Shown: positions 1 to 6,059, numbered from the stretch's first letter. The stretch: DNA of 6,059 nt from Candidatus Aminicenantota bacterium (GCA_016926925.1 JAFGNQ010000176.1:1-6059), one strand, 5' to 3'. Numbers and translations: made by a program. The notes: a model not told the origin generated them from the sequence alone.

Positions 1-165
1 AAGGAATCGAGGTCGGAAAATTTCCAACAAATCCCGGAATTGGGATGCTTTGAGGCCATAGGAAAGATATTCCTCATGCTTGTGGAATTTCCGGTCAGGA
101 GAGGGGTGAGAGCATCCCGATGCTTCTTCAATAGCCTTACGTACTGCTGTGATCAATGAATACAC
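1..165 (-). CDS. DNA alkylation repair (AlkD-like) protein, N-terminal part, cut by window edge
   Basis: An open frame of 55 codons runs off the left end. I favour the GTG at 163-165 as start: a GGAG ribosome binding site (171-174) sits five bases before it, and the bases further upstream look non-coding (a direct repeat and a hairpin). The frame also stays open back to an ATG at 235-237, directly after the stop of the preceding gene, but that ATG has no visible ribosome binding site. The peptide starts with a helix (LITAVRKAIEEAS), then KFHKHEEYLSYGLKAS and QFRDLLEIFRPRFL. From memory, a basic helix followed by a Y-x-x-YG-(I/L)-K-x-x-x-FR pattern is typical of the first HEAT-like repeats of AlkD-type proteins, cytoplasmic glycosylases that remove alkylated bases from DNA. 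The catalytic part is outside the window, so activity cannot be judged. It lies downstream of the two exported-protein genes on the same strand and may be read with them, without an evident functional link. Confidence 0.5.
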   Translation of the reverse strand, partial: MYSLITAVRKAIEEASGCSHPSPDRKFHKHEEYLSYGLKASQFRDLLEIFRPRFL

Positions 166-170
166 CTGAT

Positions 171-174
171 CTCC
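171..174 (-). promoter_or_regulatory. Ribosome binding site supporting the GTG start at 165
   Basis: GGAG on the minus strand lies five bases before the GTG at 163-165. It is the best Shine-Dalgarno match between the upstream stop codon (238-240) and the conserved part of the AlkD-like frame, and it is the main reason for choosing GTG over the ATG at 235-237. Confidence 0.45.
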
Positions 175-179
175 GGTCG

Positions 180-203
180 AGGCATGAGAAACGATCGATG
201 CCT
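180..203 (-). other. Hairpin just before the AlkD-like gene
   Basis: AGGCAT (198-203) and ATGCCT (180-185), as read on the minus strand, form a perfect 6-bp stem around a 12-base loop. No T-run follows, so this is not a standard intrinsic terminator. It lies six bases upstream of the GGAG site and could affect translation of the next gene or protect the mRNA end of the operon. A stem this short can arise by chance. Confidence 0.25.
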
Positions 204-205
204 TT

Positions 206-230
206 TCTCCGTATTGGCGTCTCCGTATTG
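206..230. repeat. Two direct copies of an 11-bp word, 14-base period
   Basis: The plus-strand word TCTCCGTATTG occurs at 206-216 and again at 220-230, separated by three bases (GCG). Both copies lie in the gap between the stop of the BIG-domain gene and the start of the AlkD-like gene. The match is exact over 11 bases. It could be a local duplication or a binding site; nothing else in the sequence indicates a function. Confidence 0.5.
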
Positions 231-237
231 ATCCCAT

Positions 238-2424
238 TCAATTGACGGAACGAACCGAGAAGGGAAGTACCGCCACTCCTCCTTCAGGAGGGGCCCCGGA
301 TAAAGTAGCGATCTGCACTCCTTTTTCGTAGATGGAAAGTGTGAACGTGCCTACATTGTCCGGTGCATTGATGACTCTGATAGTAGCCGTATAGTTTCCC
401 TCTGGTAGAGTAATCCCGAACGACTGGCGGCCCCCTTTCGGCGTCACTCCCAATGTGCCCCGGCCGCTGACGGATACGCTGAAGACATCGTCTTTGGCAC
501 TTCCCGAATCGAAAAGAACCAGGATGATGTTGTTGGCTGCCAGAGTTTCAGGGCTTTCGTCCTGAAGGCCATCGGCATCGTTATCGACGGAATCACCGGG
601 GATTTCGACCATGAGGCCGCCGTCCTGGGCGAAATCTGGATCAACATCCAGAGGATTGATTCTCTCTCCGCTTTGTTGGACTTCGTTTTCGTCACAACCC
701 TTTTCACCGAGACGGGATCTCATATTCGCCAGACGGCTCTCATACCCGCCGAGGCCGGCAATGCTCTTGACGACCGATTTAACGGAAAAACCCTCGGACT
801 GCATTTGTTGAGAAAGGTCCGGGCAGATTCCCAAAAGCATGATGATTTCCGTACTCACCTCTTGGATGCCATCGATGATGGTTTCAAGCTCTGCGGCTAT
901 CAACAGAGCATTATAAAAGGAATAGGCTACGATTCCGTTGGTGCAGGGATCCGCAGCTTGATCGTTGACCTCTTTTTCGAATTTATTCGTATAAATTGCG
1001 AACTTCGCGTTCCTGATCCCTGCCTGGCTGACAAGGTCATTGAGCCGTGCGATAAGATCTACAAGATATCCGCGGGAACAGATGTCTTCTTCTTCCTCAT
1101 CGCCCTCCATATCGTCCAGAGCCTGATCGACATCCTCCTCTTTTTCCTCGGGCTTTTCAACGGTGATGGTCGCTGTTGCCGTAAGGCCTTCATAGTTGGC
1201 AGTGACCCTGAAGGTTCCCGGTTCCTTTGCGGTAAAAGATTTATTTGCCAGCGAAGCGGCGGTCACATCTTCGTATTTTCCGGCTTCGTCCTTGGCCAGC
1301 ACTCTGAAGCTCACGGTTTCGTCGATTTTAAGCGTCACGCCGGCGGGAGTGATCGAAAGGGAGACGGGTTTGGCCTCTTCCTCCTTTTCTTTCAATTTTT
1401 CCGCATCCGCAATCGCCTTGCGTAGGAGGTCGATCTGCCGTATCAACTGCATCAAGTCTTGGTATTTCTGGCGGGCCAATTTTTCCTTTTCATAAGCTTC
1501 CAGGGCGGCCGCCTCCTCGAATTTCTCCTTGAGGAACGGCTTGTAGACGAACTGGCTGTAGTAATAGGCAGCGAACTTCTCTTTATACAGCCGCTCGGCA
1601 TTGCTTGCCTGAGAGATGGTTCTCGTTTCTCCCTGATTGTGAGTGCCGGCATTGAGTAGGGCATCATCCCAGAACTCGTACAGTCTTGCTTTGATCCCTT
1701 GTTCTCCCTGAGCCTGGGCAAGTTCGTACCAACTCTCGAAATTGTAGTGTTTCTCCATGTACTGCATGTACCCGGTCCACCAGTAATCTTCGTATCTGTC
1801 GAATACGTCGCTGATAAACAGATTCAATGAAAATGCGATTATATTGGCTCCCATCGTGGCGATATTGGAGATGCCGATTCCTAATTTGTTCATGACATAG
1901 CCCTGCATGAAGCTGTAGGAATCCAGAACTGCTTTCAAAAGCATAGCGTCTTCTCCTTCTATGCCTTTATAGATGTCGTTGGCGATCGAGAAAAGGGAGA
2001 CAGCCATTGCCAGGTAAGCACCCTTATCCTTGAGCTGGTGCACGAGTGCGTTTTTCCTGTTGGCGCTCACGATCTGTTTGACGTTTTGGATCTCGTTATA
2101 TCCCCATCCGGCCATATTCCATTTTTCTACGGGGACATCCATGATGACCTCGATCTGTTTGGTGAAGGCTCCGTCCCACAGTTCTTCGCAAAAATCGACC
2201 CTGTCCTTAAGCGTCAGAACTCCCTTGGCCATACGAAGGAATATATTTTCCGCCTTCGGCTGACTGTTGATTCTTTGCAGTTCTTTTTTGAACTCTTTAT
2301 CCTGAATAATGCTCTCCGGATCAAAGGTCTGTCCGAAAGAAAAACCGCATATCATTCCGAATGCAATGATCCCGATGATAATATTTTTTTTCATGCGGGA
2401 AATGACATTATATGAAGTCTTCAT
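238..2424 (-). CDS. Large exported protein with BIG2 (Ig-like) domain and Asp-rich loop, function unknown
   Basis: The 728-residue product is not a family I recognise. Residues 11-31 form a signal peptide (MKKN, a hydrophobic core, then GFSFG-Q), preceded by ten extra residues. Despite these, the ATG at 2422-2424 is chosen because it has a strong ribosome binding site seven bases away, while Met11 has none. The cleavage region lacks a lipobox. Residues 35-290 are mostly helical and rich in Tyr/Trp (DRYEDYWWTGYMQYMEKHY, 209-227). Residues 295-352 look like a charged coiled coil. Residues 353-423 fit a BIG2 domain (VSLSITPAGVTLKIDETVSF to GLTATATITV). An acidic linker (424-447) follows, then a helical region with C449, C494, C534 and C577, which could form two disulfides. 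Residues 611-623 (DSVDNDADGLQDE) resemble a calcium-binding Asp loop, and 630-728 look beta-rich. Inferred to be a periplasmic or surface protein partnering the co-transcribed barrel protein. The gene is certain; the role is not. Confidence 0.9.
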   Translation of the reverse strand: MKTSYNVISRMKKNIIIGIIAFGMICGFSFGQTFDPESIIQDKEFKKELQRINSQPKAENIFLRMAKGVLTLKDRVDFCEELWDGAFTKQIEVIMDVPVEKWNMAGWGYNEIQNVKQIVSANRKNALVHQLKDKGAYLAMAVSLFSIANDIYKGIEGEDAMLLKAVLDSYSFMQGYVMNKLGIGISNIATMGANIIAFSLNLFISDVFDRYEDYWWTGYMQYMEKHYNFESWYELAQAQGEQGIKARLYEFWDDALLNAGTHNQGETRTISQASNAERLYKEKFAAYYYSQFVYKPFLKEKFEEAAALEAYEKEKLARQKYQDLMQLIRQIDLLRKAIADAEKLKEKEEEAKPVSLSITPAGVTLKIDETVSFRVLAKDEAGKYEDVTAASLANKSFTAKEPGTFRVTANYEGLTATATITVEKPEEKEEDVDQALDDMEGDEEEEDICSRGYLVDLIARLNDLVSQAGIRNAKFAIYTNKFEKEVNDQAADPCTNGIVAYSFYNALLIAAELETIIDGIQEVSTEIIMLLGICPDLSQQMQSEGFSVKSVVKSIAGLGGYESRLANMRSRLGEKGCDENEVQQSGERINPLDVDPDFAQDGGLMVEIPGDSVDNDADGLQDESPETLAANNIILVLFDSGSAKDDVFSVSVSGRGTLGVTPKGGRQSFGITLPEGNYTATIRVINAPDNVGTFTLSIYEKGVQIATLSGAPPEGGVAVLPFSVRSVN

Positions 2425-2429
2425 GATCT

Positions 2430-2437
2430 CCCCTCCT
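2430..2437 (-). promoter_or_regulatory. Strong ribosome binding site overlapping the upstream stop codon
   Basis: The minus strand reads AGGAGGGG, with AGGAGG at 2432-2437 and seven bases to the ATG at 2422-2424. Its first two bases are the last two of the TAG stop (2436-2438) of the barrel-protein gene. Ribosomes ending on the first gene would therefore sit on the initiation site of the second, which is the classic layout for translational coupling. It also fixes the start at the first Met rather than Met11. Confidence 0.85.
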
Positions 2438-4886
2438 AATTGTAGCGGTAGCGTATCCCAAAAACCAGGATAAACCGCGAGTTGCTTGTTACCGGATTTA
2501 TGCTCAAAGCGGCATCCATATCCGTATTGATTTTATAATAGCTGGCTCTTCCAATGAGCTCAAGATTCGAGAAGAGCGGAGCGTTCAAATCCGCGTCGAT
2601 CTGGAGAGTGGTGGGATGTCGCTGGAGCAGATCGCCCGTAAGGAAGTCTCCTGTTGCGGAGTCTATGGCGATGGTTTCGTTGTATACCATACCGTACTCA
2701 TAGGCTCCGGAAACTCTCAGAGTGATGTCATGAGGAAAAGACAGCGTCCCTTCAGCCATTCCGCCGAATCGAATGAGGTTGCCGTCCCTTTTTAAGAAAT
2801 CAACGCCCTCCTCTGAAGACAAGAGCGCGTGGGCGCCGAATGTGGGGCCGATGCGAAAGGTTTTGTACCGGATGCCCAGTTTGGCATAAATGTCCGCCAC
2901 ATGCGGCTTAACGGGACCTTGGGTTTCATCTCCAGGACTGTGCCAGATTCTGAAGCTGGTTGACAGGTTTCCAAAAAACGAGGCTCCGTTTTTTCCGAAA
3001 TCAATGCGAAGATCCGAAAAATTTACAGCCGAATAATTTGCATAGAAATTCGTGTACATCGAGGTAGTGAAGTAGGATGATTGCACACCGATACTCGAGC
3101 GGGAATACCGGCCTCGGACCTGGACATAGCTCTGAAGATCGTTTCCCGGGTAACTTTTCGAAGAGAGGGCGAGGTCGATGAGGGATGTCACGCCGGGACC
3201 GCTTCCTCTCCTGGAAAGAGAAAGAGTCAGAGTGCTGTAATCTTTCAGGTCGATCTCGCTGAAATCGAGCCGTTGATATTTCAGGCTCAAGCTGAGCAAA
3301 GAACCGTCGCCTTTCCGCTCGTAGGTGATCGAGGGTGCAATGTCGTTCAAGTTATGAATTTCAGATTTGCTGGATTGAAACCGGGAAAGTAAAGAAAAAA
3401 TAAAACGGGATCGGGAGGAGTTGCGCAGGTCCAACCCGGTTGCAATGACGTGTGAAGCATAGCTGTTGTTGCTGTCGGATGTGTAGTCGTTGTTGAAATA
3501 AGAATAATCCAAGGAGAAGTCGGCAGTCGGCGCCAGCTTGTAGTCGGCCGATCCACGGAGCTGCATGCGGTTGAAATTGTTGAAGTCGTTGTCTTCGTCT
3601 GCATATCGGCTGTAATTGACTCCTGCAGCGAACCGGAGCTTGCCACCGCCCTGATAGCTGTATCCGGCGTCTACGGTCGTATTGCTGTAGGGGCTTTGAA
3701 TGATATCTTTTTTATTTGAAAATTGGACCTGTATTGTTGAGCTGTCCGAAATCGACAAGTTCCCGCCGACTGAAATATCTCTGACAGTGCCTTTGGCTTC
3801 TTCGAGAGGGTCCGTTAGAAATTCGGTTTGGAACGACGTTGTGCCGAAAAGAACTTCTGCCCAGGCCGACAGCCTGGAAAGAAAAGAATCGGCACTCATC
3901 TCAAGAATCCCCTGGTTTCGGATGTAGCCTTCATAAAAATTGAAGGCGTAATCGAAATATTTAGCAACGTCGGCGTAGGTCTCATGAATTTCCTTGGTTC
4001 CGAACAATCTTCCCGTCGTTTTATCTCTGTACTTGTCTATGGCTTGGTCGGCGACTGTTTTGTCTTGAACCATCCGGCTGAAAATTTGTTCCGCGACTTC
4101 GATGTAGGAATTGATCTCCTTGGTGTCGATGCCTTCGAACTCGATTTTTTTCTCTTCCTTCTGGATCGCGAATGTCTGAATACACGATTCGCGGATCCAG
4201 CCGTCGCGGCCGTCCTGGAGCTGTATCCTGTAGAGTCCGTCATTTTTTTCGAGGATCGCGTACTCATCATTGATCCTGGGATTGAAAATCACCCGGGACC
4301 CCTCATCCATCGCCTCAAAAACACGACAGCCGTCGATGATGATCCGAACCATTTCAACGGTACGGGTTTGCGTGCTCTCGACTTTGACCGGCTTCATTTT
4401 CTTGACTATCGTCAGGAAAGCGATCGATTGTCTTCTTATTTGCTTGGCGATCTTTTTCATTTGCAGAAGGTCTTTTTCATCTGTGGAAACAGATGTATCG
4501 ATTTGAGCTTGGACGGGCATCGGTTCTGCAGAGGGTTTGGCCTTTTGGGCGGGCGGCTCCTGAACTGCGGCAGATGATTCTGTCCGGGGGATCTGTTCGG
4601 ATATTTCGGCCACTGTACTTTGATGAATGTATCCGGCCTTTTCGAAACCGCCTTCGCTGGCAGCGAGTTTGACGAAATACCATTCGCCTTCCTTTTTGTA
4701 GACAAGGAGGATGGTGTCACGAGCGACACGGTCTATGATTTGGCTGTCCAGGGCTGCTTCCAAACGGACATTGGCTAGGTCGACAACCACCTTAACCTGT
4801 AAATCCGCACTGTGAGCGAAAACGGGAATTAAAGCCAAAAACAGGCATACCCAGGCGCTTATGCGGATTCTCTCTTTTAAAGTCAT
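2436..4886 (-). CDS. Exported protein with two SH3-like domains and a probable C-terminal outer-membrane beta-barrel
   Basis: The product has 816 residues. The frame is open to an ATG at 5006, but the ATG at 4884-4886 is preferred: GAGGTGG lies just before it, the protein then begins with a proper signal peptide (MTLKERIR, hydrophobic core, VFAHSA-D; cleavage near residue 27), and a TATAAT promoter-like box falls inside the longer version. Residues 28-95 form an SH3b-like domain (VVVDLANVRLEAALDS, then GEWYFVKL and AGYIH). A Pro/Ala/Gln-rich linker (96-135) and a basic helix (136-170) follow. Residues 178-238 form a second SH3b-like domain ending in GRDGWIRESCIQTF. Residues 255-365 are helical. 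From about 370 to the end there are alternating polar and non-polar strands rich in Ser, Tyr and Asn with Gly/Asp/Asn turns, as in an outer-membrane barrel. The last residues, FGIRYRYN, are barrel-like but lack the usual terminal Phe or Trp. SH3b domains often bind peptidoglycan or peptides, so anchoring to the cell wall is inferred. No family name can be given. Confidence 0.9.
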   Translation of the reverse strand: MTLKERIRISAWVCLFLALIPVFAHSADLQVKVVVDLANVRLEAALDSQIIDRVARDTILLVYKKEGEWYFVKLAASEGGFEKAGYIHQSTVAEISEQIPRTESSAAVQEPPAQKAKPSAEPMPVQAQIDTSVSTDEKDLLQMKKIAKQIRRQSIAFLTIVKKMKPVKVESTQTRTVEMVRIIIDGCRVFEAMDEGSRVIFNPRINDEYAILEKNDGLYRIQLQDGRDGWIRESCIQTFAIQKEEKKIEFEGIDTKEINSYIEVAEQIFSRMVQDKTVADQAIDKYRDKTTGRLFGTKEIHETYADVAKYFDYAFNFYEGYIRNQGILEMSADSFLSRLSAWAEVLFGTTSFQTEFLTDPLEEAKGTVRDISVGGNLSISDSSTIQVQFSNKKDIIQSPYSNTTVDAGYSYQGGGKLRFAAGVNYSRYADEDNDFNNFNRMQLRGSADYKLAPTADFSLDYSYFNNDYTSDSNNSYASHVIATGLDLRNSSRSRFIFSLLSRFQSSKSEIHNLNDIAPSITYERKGDGSLLSLSLKYQRLDFSEIDLKDYSTLTLSLSRRGSGPGVTSLIDLALSSKSYPGNDLQSYVQVRGRYSRSSIGVQSSYFTTSMYTNFYANYSAVNFSDLRIDFGKNGASFFGNLSTSFRIWHSPGDETQGPVKPHVADIYAKLGIRYKTFRIGPTFGAHALLSSEEGVDFLKRDGNLIRFGGMAEGTLSFPHDITLRVSGAYEYGMVYNETIAIDSATGDFLTGDLLQRHPTTLQIDADLNAPLFSNLELIGRASYYKINTDMDAALSINPVTSNSRFILVFGIRYRYN

Positions 4887-4890
4887 GATT

Positions 4891-4897
4891 CCACCTC
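4891..4897 (-). promoter_or_regulatory. Ribosome binding site deciding the start of the barrel-protein gene
   Basis: GAGGTGG on the minus strand ends four bases before the ATG at 4884-4886 (seven bases if GAGG is taken as the core). The alternative ATG at 5004-5006 is preceded by CTTTGAC and has no comparable site. Together with the signal peptide, this places the start 40 codons inside the longest frame. Confidence 0.75.
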
Positions 4898-4995
4898 GAA
4901 GATTGAGATAAGGATATGTCAGCAATCGAAACTTAAGCAATATCCGTATCAAGCCGGCTGATTTCCATGCCTTATATCCGTTGTTTATGCTGCGC

Positions 4996-5001
4996 ATTAT
5001 A
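4996..5001 (-). promoter_or_regulatory. Possible proximal -10 box (TATAAT)
   Basis: A perfect TATAAT is read on the minus strand about 110 bases before the chosen start of the barrel-protein gene. No good -35 box is found 16-18 bases upstream (AAAGCC or close variants), and TG-n extension is not exact (TGCC precedes it). It would give a leader of about 100 bases, but it may be a chance match in AT-rich DNA. Confidence 0.2.
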
Positions 5002-5083
5002 GGCATGTCAAAGATACCGGCTTTGATTGTATTGCGGGAATGTCATATTTCTTTTTATTTTTACTTATCAAAGCGTTTCTGTA

Positions 5084-5127
5084 AATCATCTTTTGAGATG
5101 ATTCCTGGGATGATTTTCTATCCCGGG
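5084..5127. other. Two adjoining hairpins in the leader of the barrel-protein gene
   Basis: A perfect 8-bp inverted repeat (AATCATCT at 5084-5091, AGATGATT at 5096-5103, loop TTTG) directly abuts a second one (CCTGGGAT at 5104-5111, ATCCCGGG at 5120-5127, 8-base loop). The second pairs at seven of eight positions; the odd pair is G-U if the plus strand is transcribed and A-C on the minus strand. No T-run follows on the minus strand, so termination is not indicated. They could form leader RNA structure or protein-binding palindromes. Confidence 0.45.
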
Positions 5128-5157
5128 TTGAGAAGTCGGTTTATAAAATAAAGGCTT

Positions 5158-5185
5158 AAAAAAAGAAGCATAAGATATTTGCTTC
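5158..5185 (-). terminator. Weak intrinsic terminator or attenuator
   Basis: On the minus strand GAAGCA (5180-5185) and TGCTTC (5165-5170) form a perfect 6-bp stem with a 9-base loop, followed at once by seven T residues (5158-5164). This is the arrangement of a Rho-independent terminator, though the stem is short and only half G/C. It lies downstream of the promoter at 5254-5281 and upstream of the barrel-protein gene, so it could stop transcripts of about 90 bases, or end read-through from the DUF1122-like gene. Confidence 0.4.
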
Positions 5186-5253
5186 AACGATATTTTATGG
5201 GGACTCACGGTTCAGATATTTATGAATTCCTCGAAATAATGCACAGTCATATC

Positions 5254-5281
5254 ATTCTATTTCTTGAAATTGTTTTGTCAA
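5254..5281 (-). promoter_or_regulatory. Sigma-70-type promoter TTGACA-16-TAGAAT
   Basis: On the minus strand a perfect -35 box TTGACA (5276-5281) is followed after 16 bases by TAGAAT (5254-5259), five of six matches to the -10 consensus. It starts 73 bases after the stop of the DUF1122-like gene and is the best promoter in the window. The expected start of transcription is about 5247, giving a leader of roughly 360 bases before the barrel-protein ATG, with the weak terminator at 5158-5185 inside it. Confidence 0.55.
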
Positions 5282-5354
5282 GCTTAAAGCCGGATTGACT
5301 CATCCACCTCCGACAAGAGGCTGGAATGCTCAACGAAAAAATCGCGCGGATGAT

Positions 5355-6059
5355 TTAAGGGATGGATAATCTTTTCAAGACATCCTTGGCATTTGATCGA
5401 GCAGCCCGATGCAATCCGGTGAATTTCTTTTGATCTTTTTGTAGAAAGTAGTTATGGATTTGTGTCTGAATCTTTTGAGAAAATTGCCTCTCGACCTCCG
5501 GATTGGGCGCTTTCTCTCCAGCCAGCCGGCTTGATCCCTGGACATCAAACGCTTGGCTCTTGATGCTTCGGCAACCGCTGATAAAAAGGAGGCGCCCCAA
5601 CGGGGTGGCTACCGGTGGAATGGAGAGAGTCCGCATGCTCAAGCACTGTCTCGTTACACGGTGGAGCATACTCGCGATATCCCATGCTATGTCGGTGATG
5701 ACCGAAACAAACATCATACCGCCGGGCGGGAGAGCTTTTCCGATCGTTTGGAATGTCTGTTCAGCAAGAGAGCTGCATCGACTAAGGGTTACAGGCTCCT
5801 CTCCAGTAAAAACGGCCACATCCGAATAATGGATGTCGAACCAGGCTTGAATGTTTTGGGATGCATTCCCCTTGCTGAAGATCCCTTTGATCAAGGGATA
5901 TTCGCTGGAAAGATTTTTTGTATTCTTCAAAAAAAGAGAAAAATCAAAGTGCCCCACTCTTTGTTTGGGGAAGAATCGGACTTCTGTCGTGTAATTCCCG
6001 ATTTTTTGGTCAGCCAAACAATGCAAGATTTGATCCATTTGGTCCTTCGATGATGGCAT
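5355..6059 (-). CDS. Uncharacterised cytoplasmic protein, DUF1122-like
   Basis: The frame gives 234 residues from an ATG at the very edge of the window; whether this is the true start cannot be seen. There is no signal peptide or membrane segment, so it is probably cytoplasmic. Recognisable stretches are GKALPPGGMMFVSVITD (107-123), PPVATPLGRLLFISGC (148-163) followed by IK (166-167), and GSSRLAGEKAP (175-185), with a helical, basic C-terminus ending in AKDVLKRLSIP. From memory, the order GG-plus-strand, PPxATxLGxLLFxxG, K, then G-x(3)-L-x-GEK recalls DUF1122, a small family of unknown function found mainly in archaea, but I cannot run the search. The usual aromatic and acidic residues I associate with the middle of that family (a WFKDW-like stretch) appear here as SIKSQ, so this would be a divergent member. 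It stands upstream of the exported-protein pair on the same strand, separated by a promoter, so it is probably a separate transcription unit. Confidence 0.8.
   Translation of the reverse strand: MPSSKDQMDQILHCLADQKIGNYTTEVRFFPKQRVGHFDFSLFLKNTKNLSSEYPLIKGIFSKGNASQNIQAWFDIHYSDVAVFTGEEPVTLSRCSSLAEQTFQTIGKALPPGGMMFVSVITDIAWDIASMLHRVTRQCLSMRTLSIPPVATPLGRLLFISGCRSIKSQAFDVQGSSRLAGEKAPNPEVERQFSQKIQTQIHNYFLQKDQKKFTGLHRAARSNAKDVLKRLSIP

Larger units (their letters stand above)
4887..5354. other. Intergenic regulatory region of 468 bases, no credible gene
   Basis: This AT-rich gap separates the DUF1122-like gene from the barrel-protein gene. In transcription order on the minus strand it holds a TTGACA/TAGAAT promoter (5254-5281), a weak stem with a T7 run (5158-5185), two adjoining hairpins (5084-5127), weaker promoter-like boxes (TTGATA at 5066-5071; TATAAT at 4996-5001) and the ribosome binding site at 4891-4897. 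Short open frames such as the 18-codon ATG frame starting near 5302 have no protein-like character. No tRNA or known riboswitch was recognised. Confidence 0.7.

Noticed and set aside
673..1425. A 250-codon open frame on the plus strand inside the BIG-domain gene.
   Set aside because: It lies antisense to a well-supported coding gene, has no ribosome binding site, and its product has no domain-like pattern. It is a shadow caused by codon use.
2350..2362. A possible lipoprotein signal at Cys26 of the BIG-domain protein.
   Set aside because: The residues before the cysteine (GMI) do not fit a lipobox, which needs a small residue at the position before Cys; ordinary cleavage after GFSFG is more likely.
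3828..4577. A 249-codon open frame on the plus strand inside the barrel-protein gene.
   Set aside because: It is antisense to the SH3 and helical region of a gene with a clear signal peptide and ribosome binding site, and its product shows no recognisable features.
4887..5006. A 40-codon N-terminal extension of the barrel protein starting at the ATG at 5004-5006.
   Set aside because: It would bury the signal peptide behind 40 residues, has no ribosome binding site and overlaps a TATAAT box; the ATG at 4884-4886 is better on all counts.
5249..5302. An 18-codon minus-strand frame with GGAGG before its ATG.
   Set aside because: The spacing to the ATG is only three bases, the frame covers the -35 and -10 boxes of the best promoter, and the peptide has no protein-like feature.
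5336..5356. A possible terminator at the end of the DUF1122-like gene (AAATC/GATTT stem with T-run on the minus strand).
   Set aside because: The stem is only five AT-rich base pairs, and the T-run overlaps the stem itself, so it would hardly be stable.
5553..6053. A 166-codon plus-strand frame opposite the DUF1122-like gene.
   Set aside because: The minus-strand frame is the one with family-like conserved stretches; the plus-strand product looks random and has no ribosome binding site.

Overview
The window comes from a Gram-negative (diderm) bacterium. It carries a long, Ser/Tyr/Asn-rich beta-strand protein that reads as an outer-membrane barrel with an N-terminal signal peptide, followed by a second large secreted protein. 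No RNA gene, transposon, CRISPR array or phylogenetic marker is visible, so the phylum cannot be fixed from this sequence. An uncultured lineage such as Aminicenantota or Acidobacteriota is only a guess.

All supported genes lie on the minus strand. In order of transcription, right to left, they are: (1) a 234-residue cytoplasmic protein (5355-6059, possibly incomplete at the window edge) resembling the uncharacterised DUF1122 family; (2) a 468-base intergenic region holding a good sigma-70-type promoter, a weak intrinsic terminator and two adjoining hairpins; (3) an 816-residue exported protein (2436-4886) with two SH3-like domains, a helical linker and a probable C-terminal beta-barrel; (4) a 728-residue exported protein (238-2424) with a helical N-terminal half, a coiled coil, a bacterial Ig-like (BIG2) domain, an acidic linker, a four-cysteine helical region, an Asp-rich loop and a C-terminal beta domain; (5) the first 55 codons of a gene running off the left end (1-165) that looks like an AlkD-type DNA alkylation repair protein.

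The two large exported genes are separated by 11 bases, and the ribosome binding site of the second starts inside the stop codon of the first, so they are very probably co-transcribed and translationally coupled. The inferred picture is a barrel in the outer membrane with periplasmic SH3 domains working with a secreted or periplasmic partner. Neither protein matches a named family overall, and this pair is the most likely undescribed system here. The DUF1122-like and AlkD-like genes are probably neighbours rather than parts of it.
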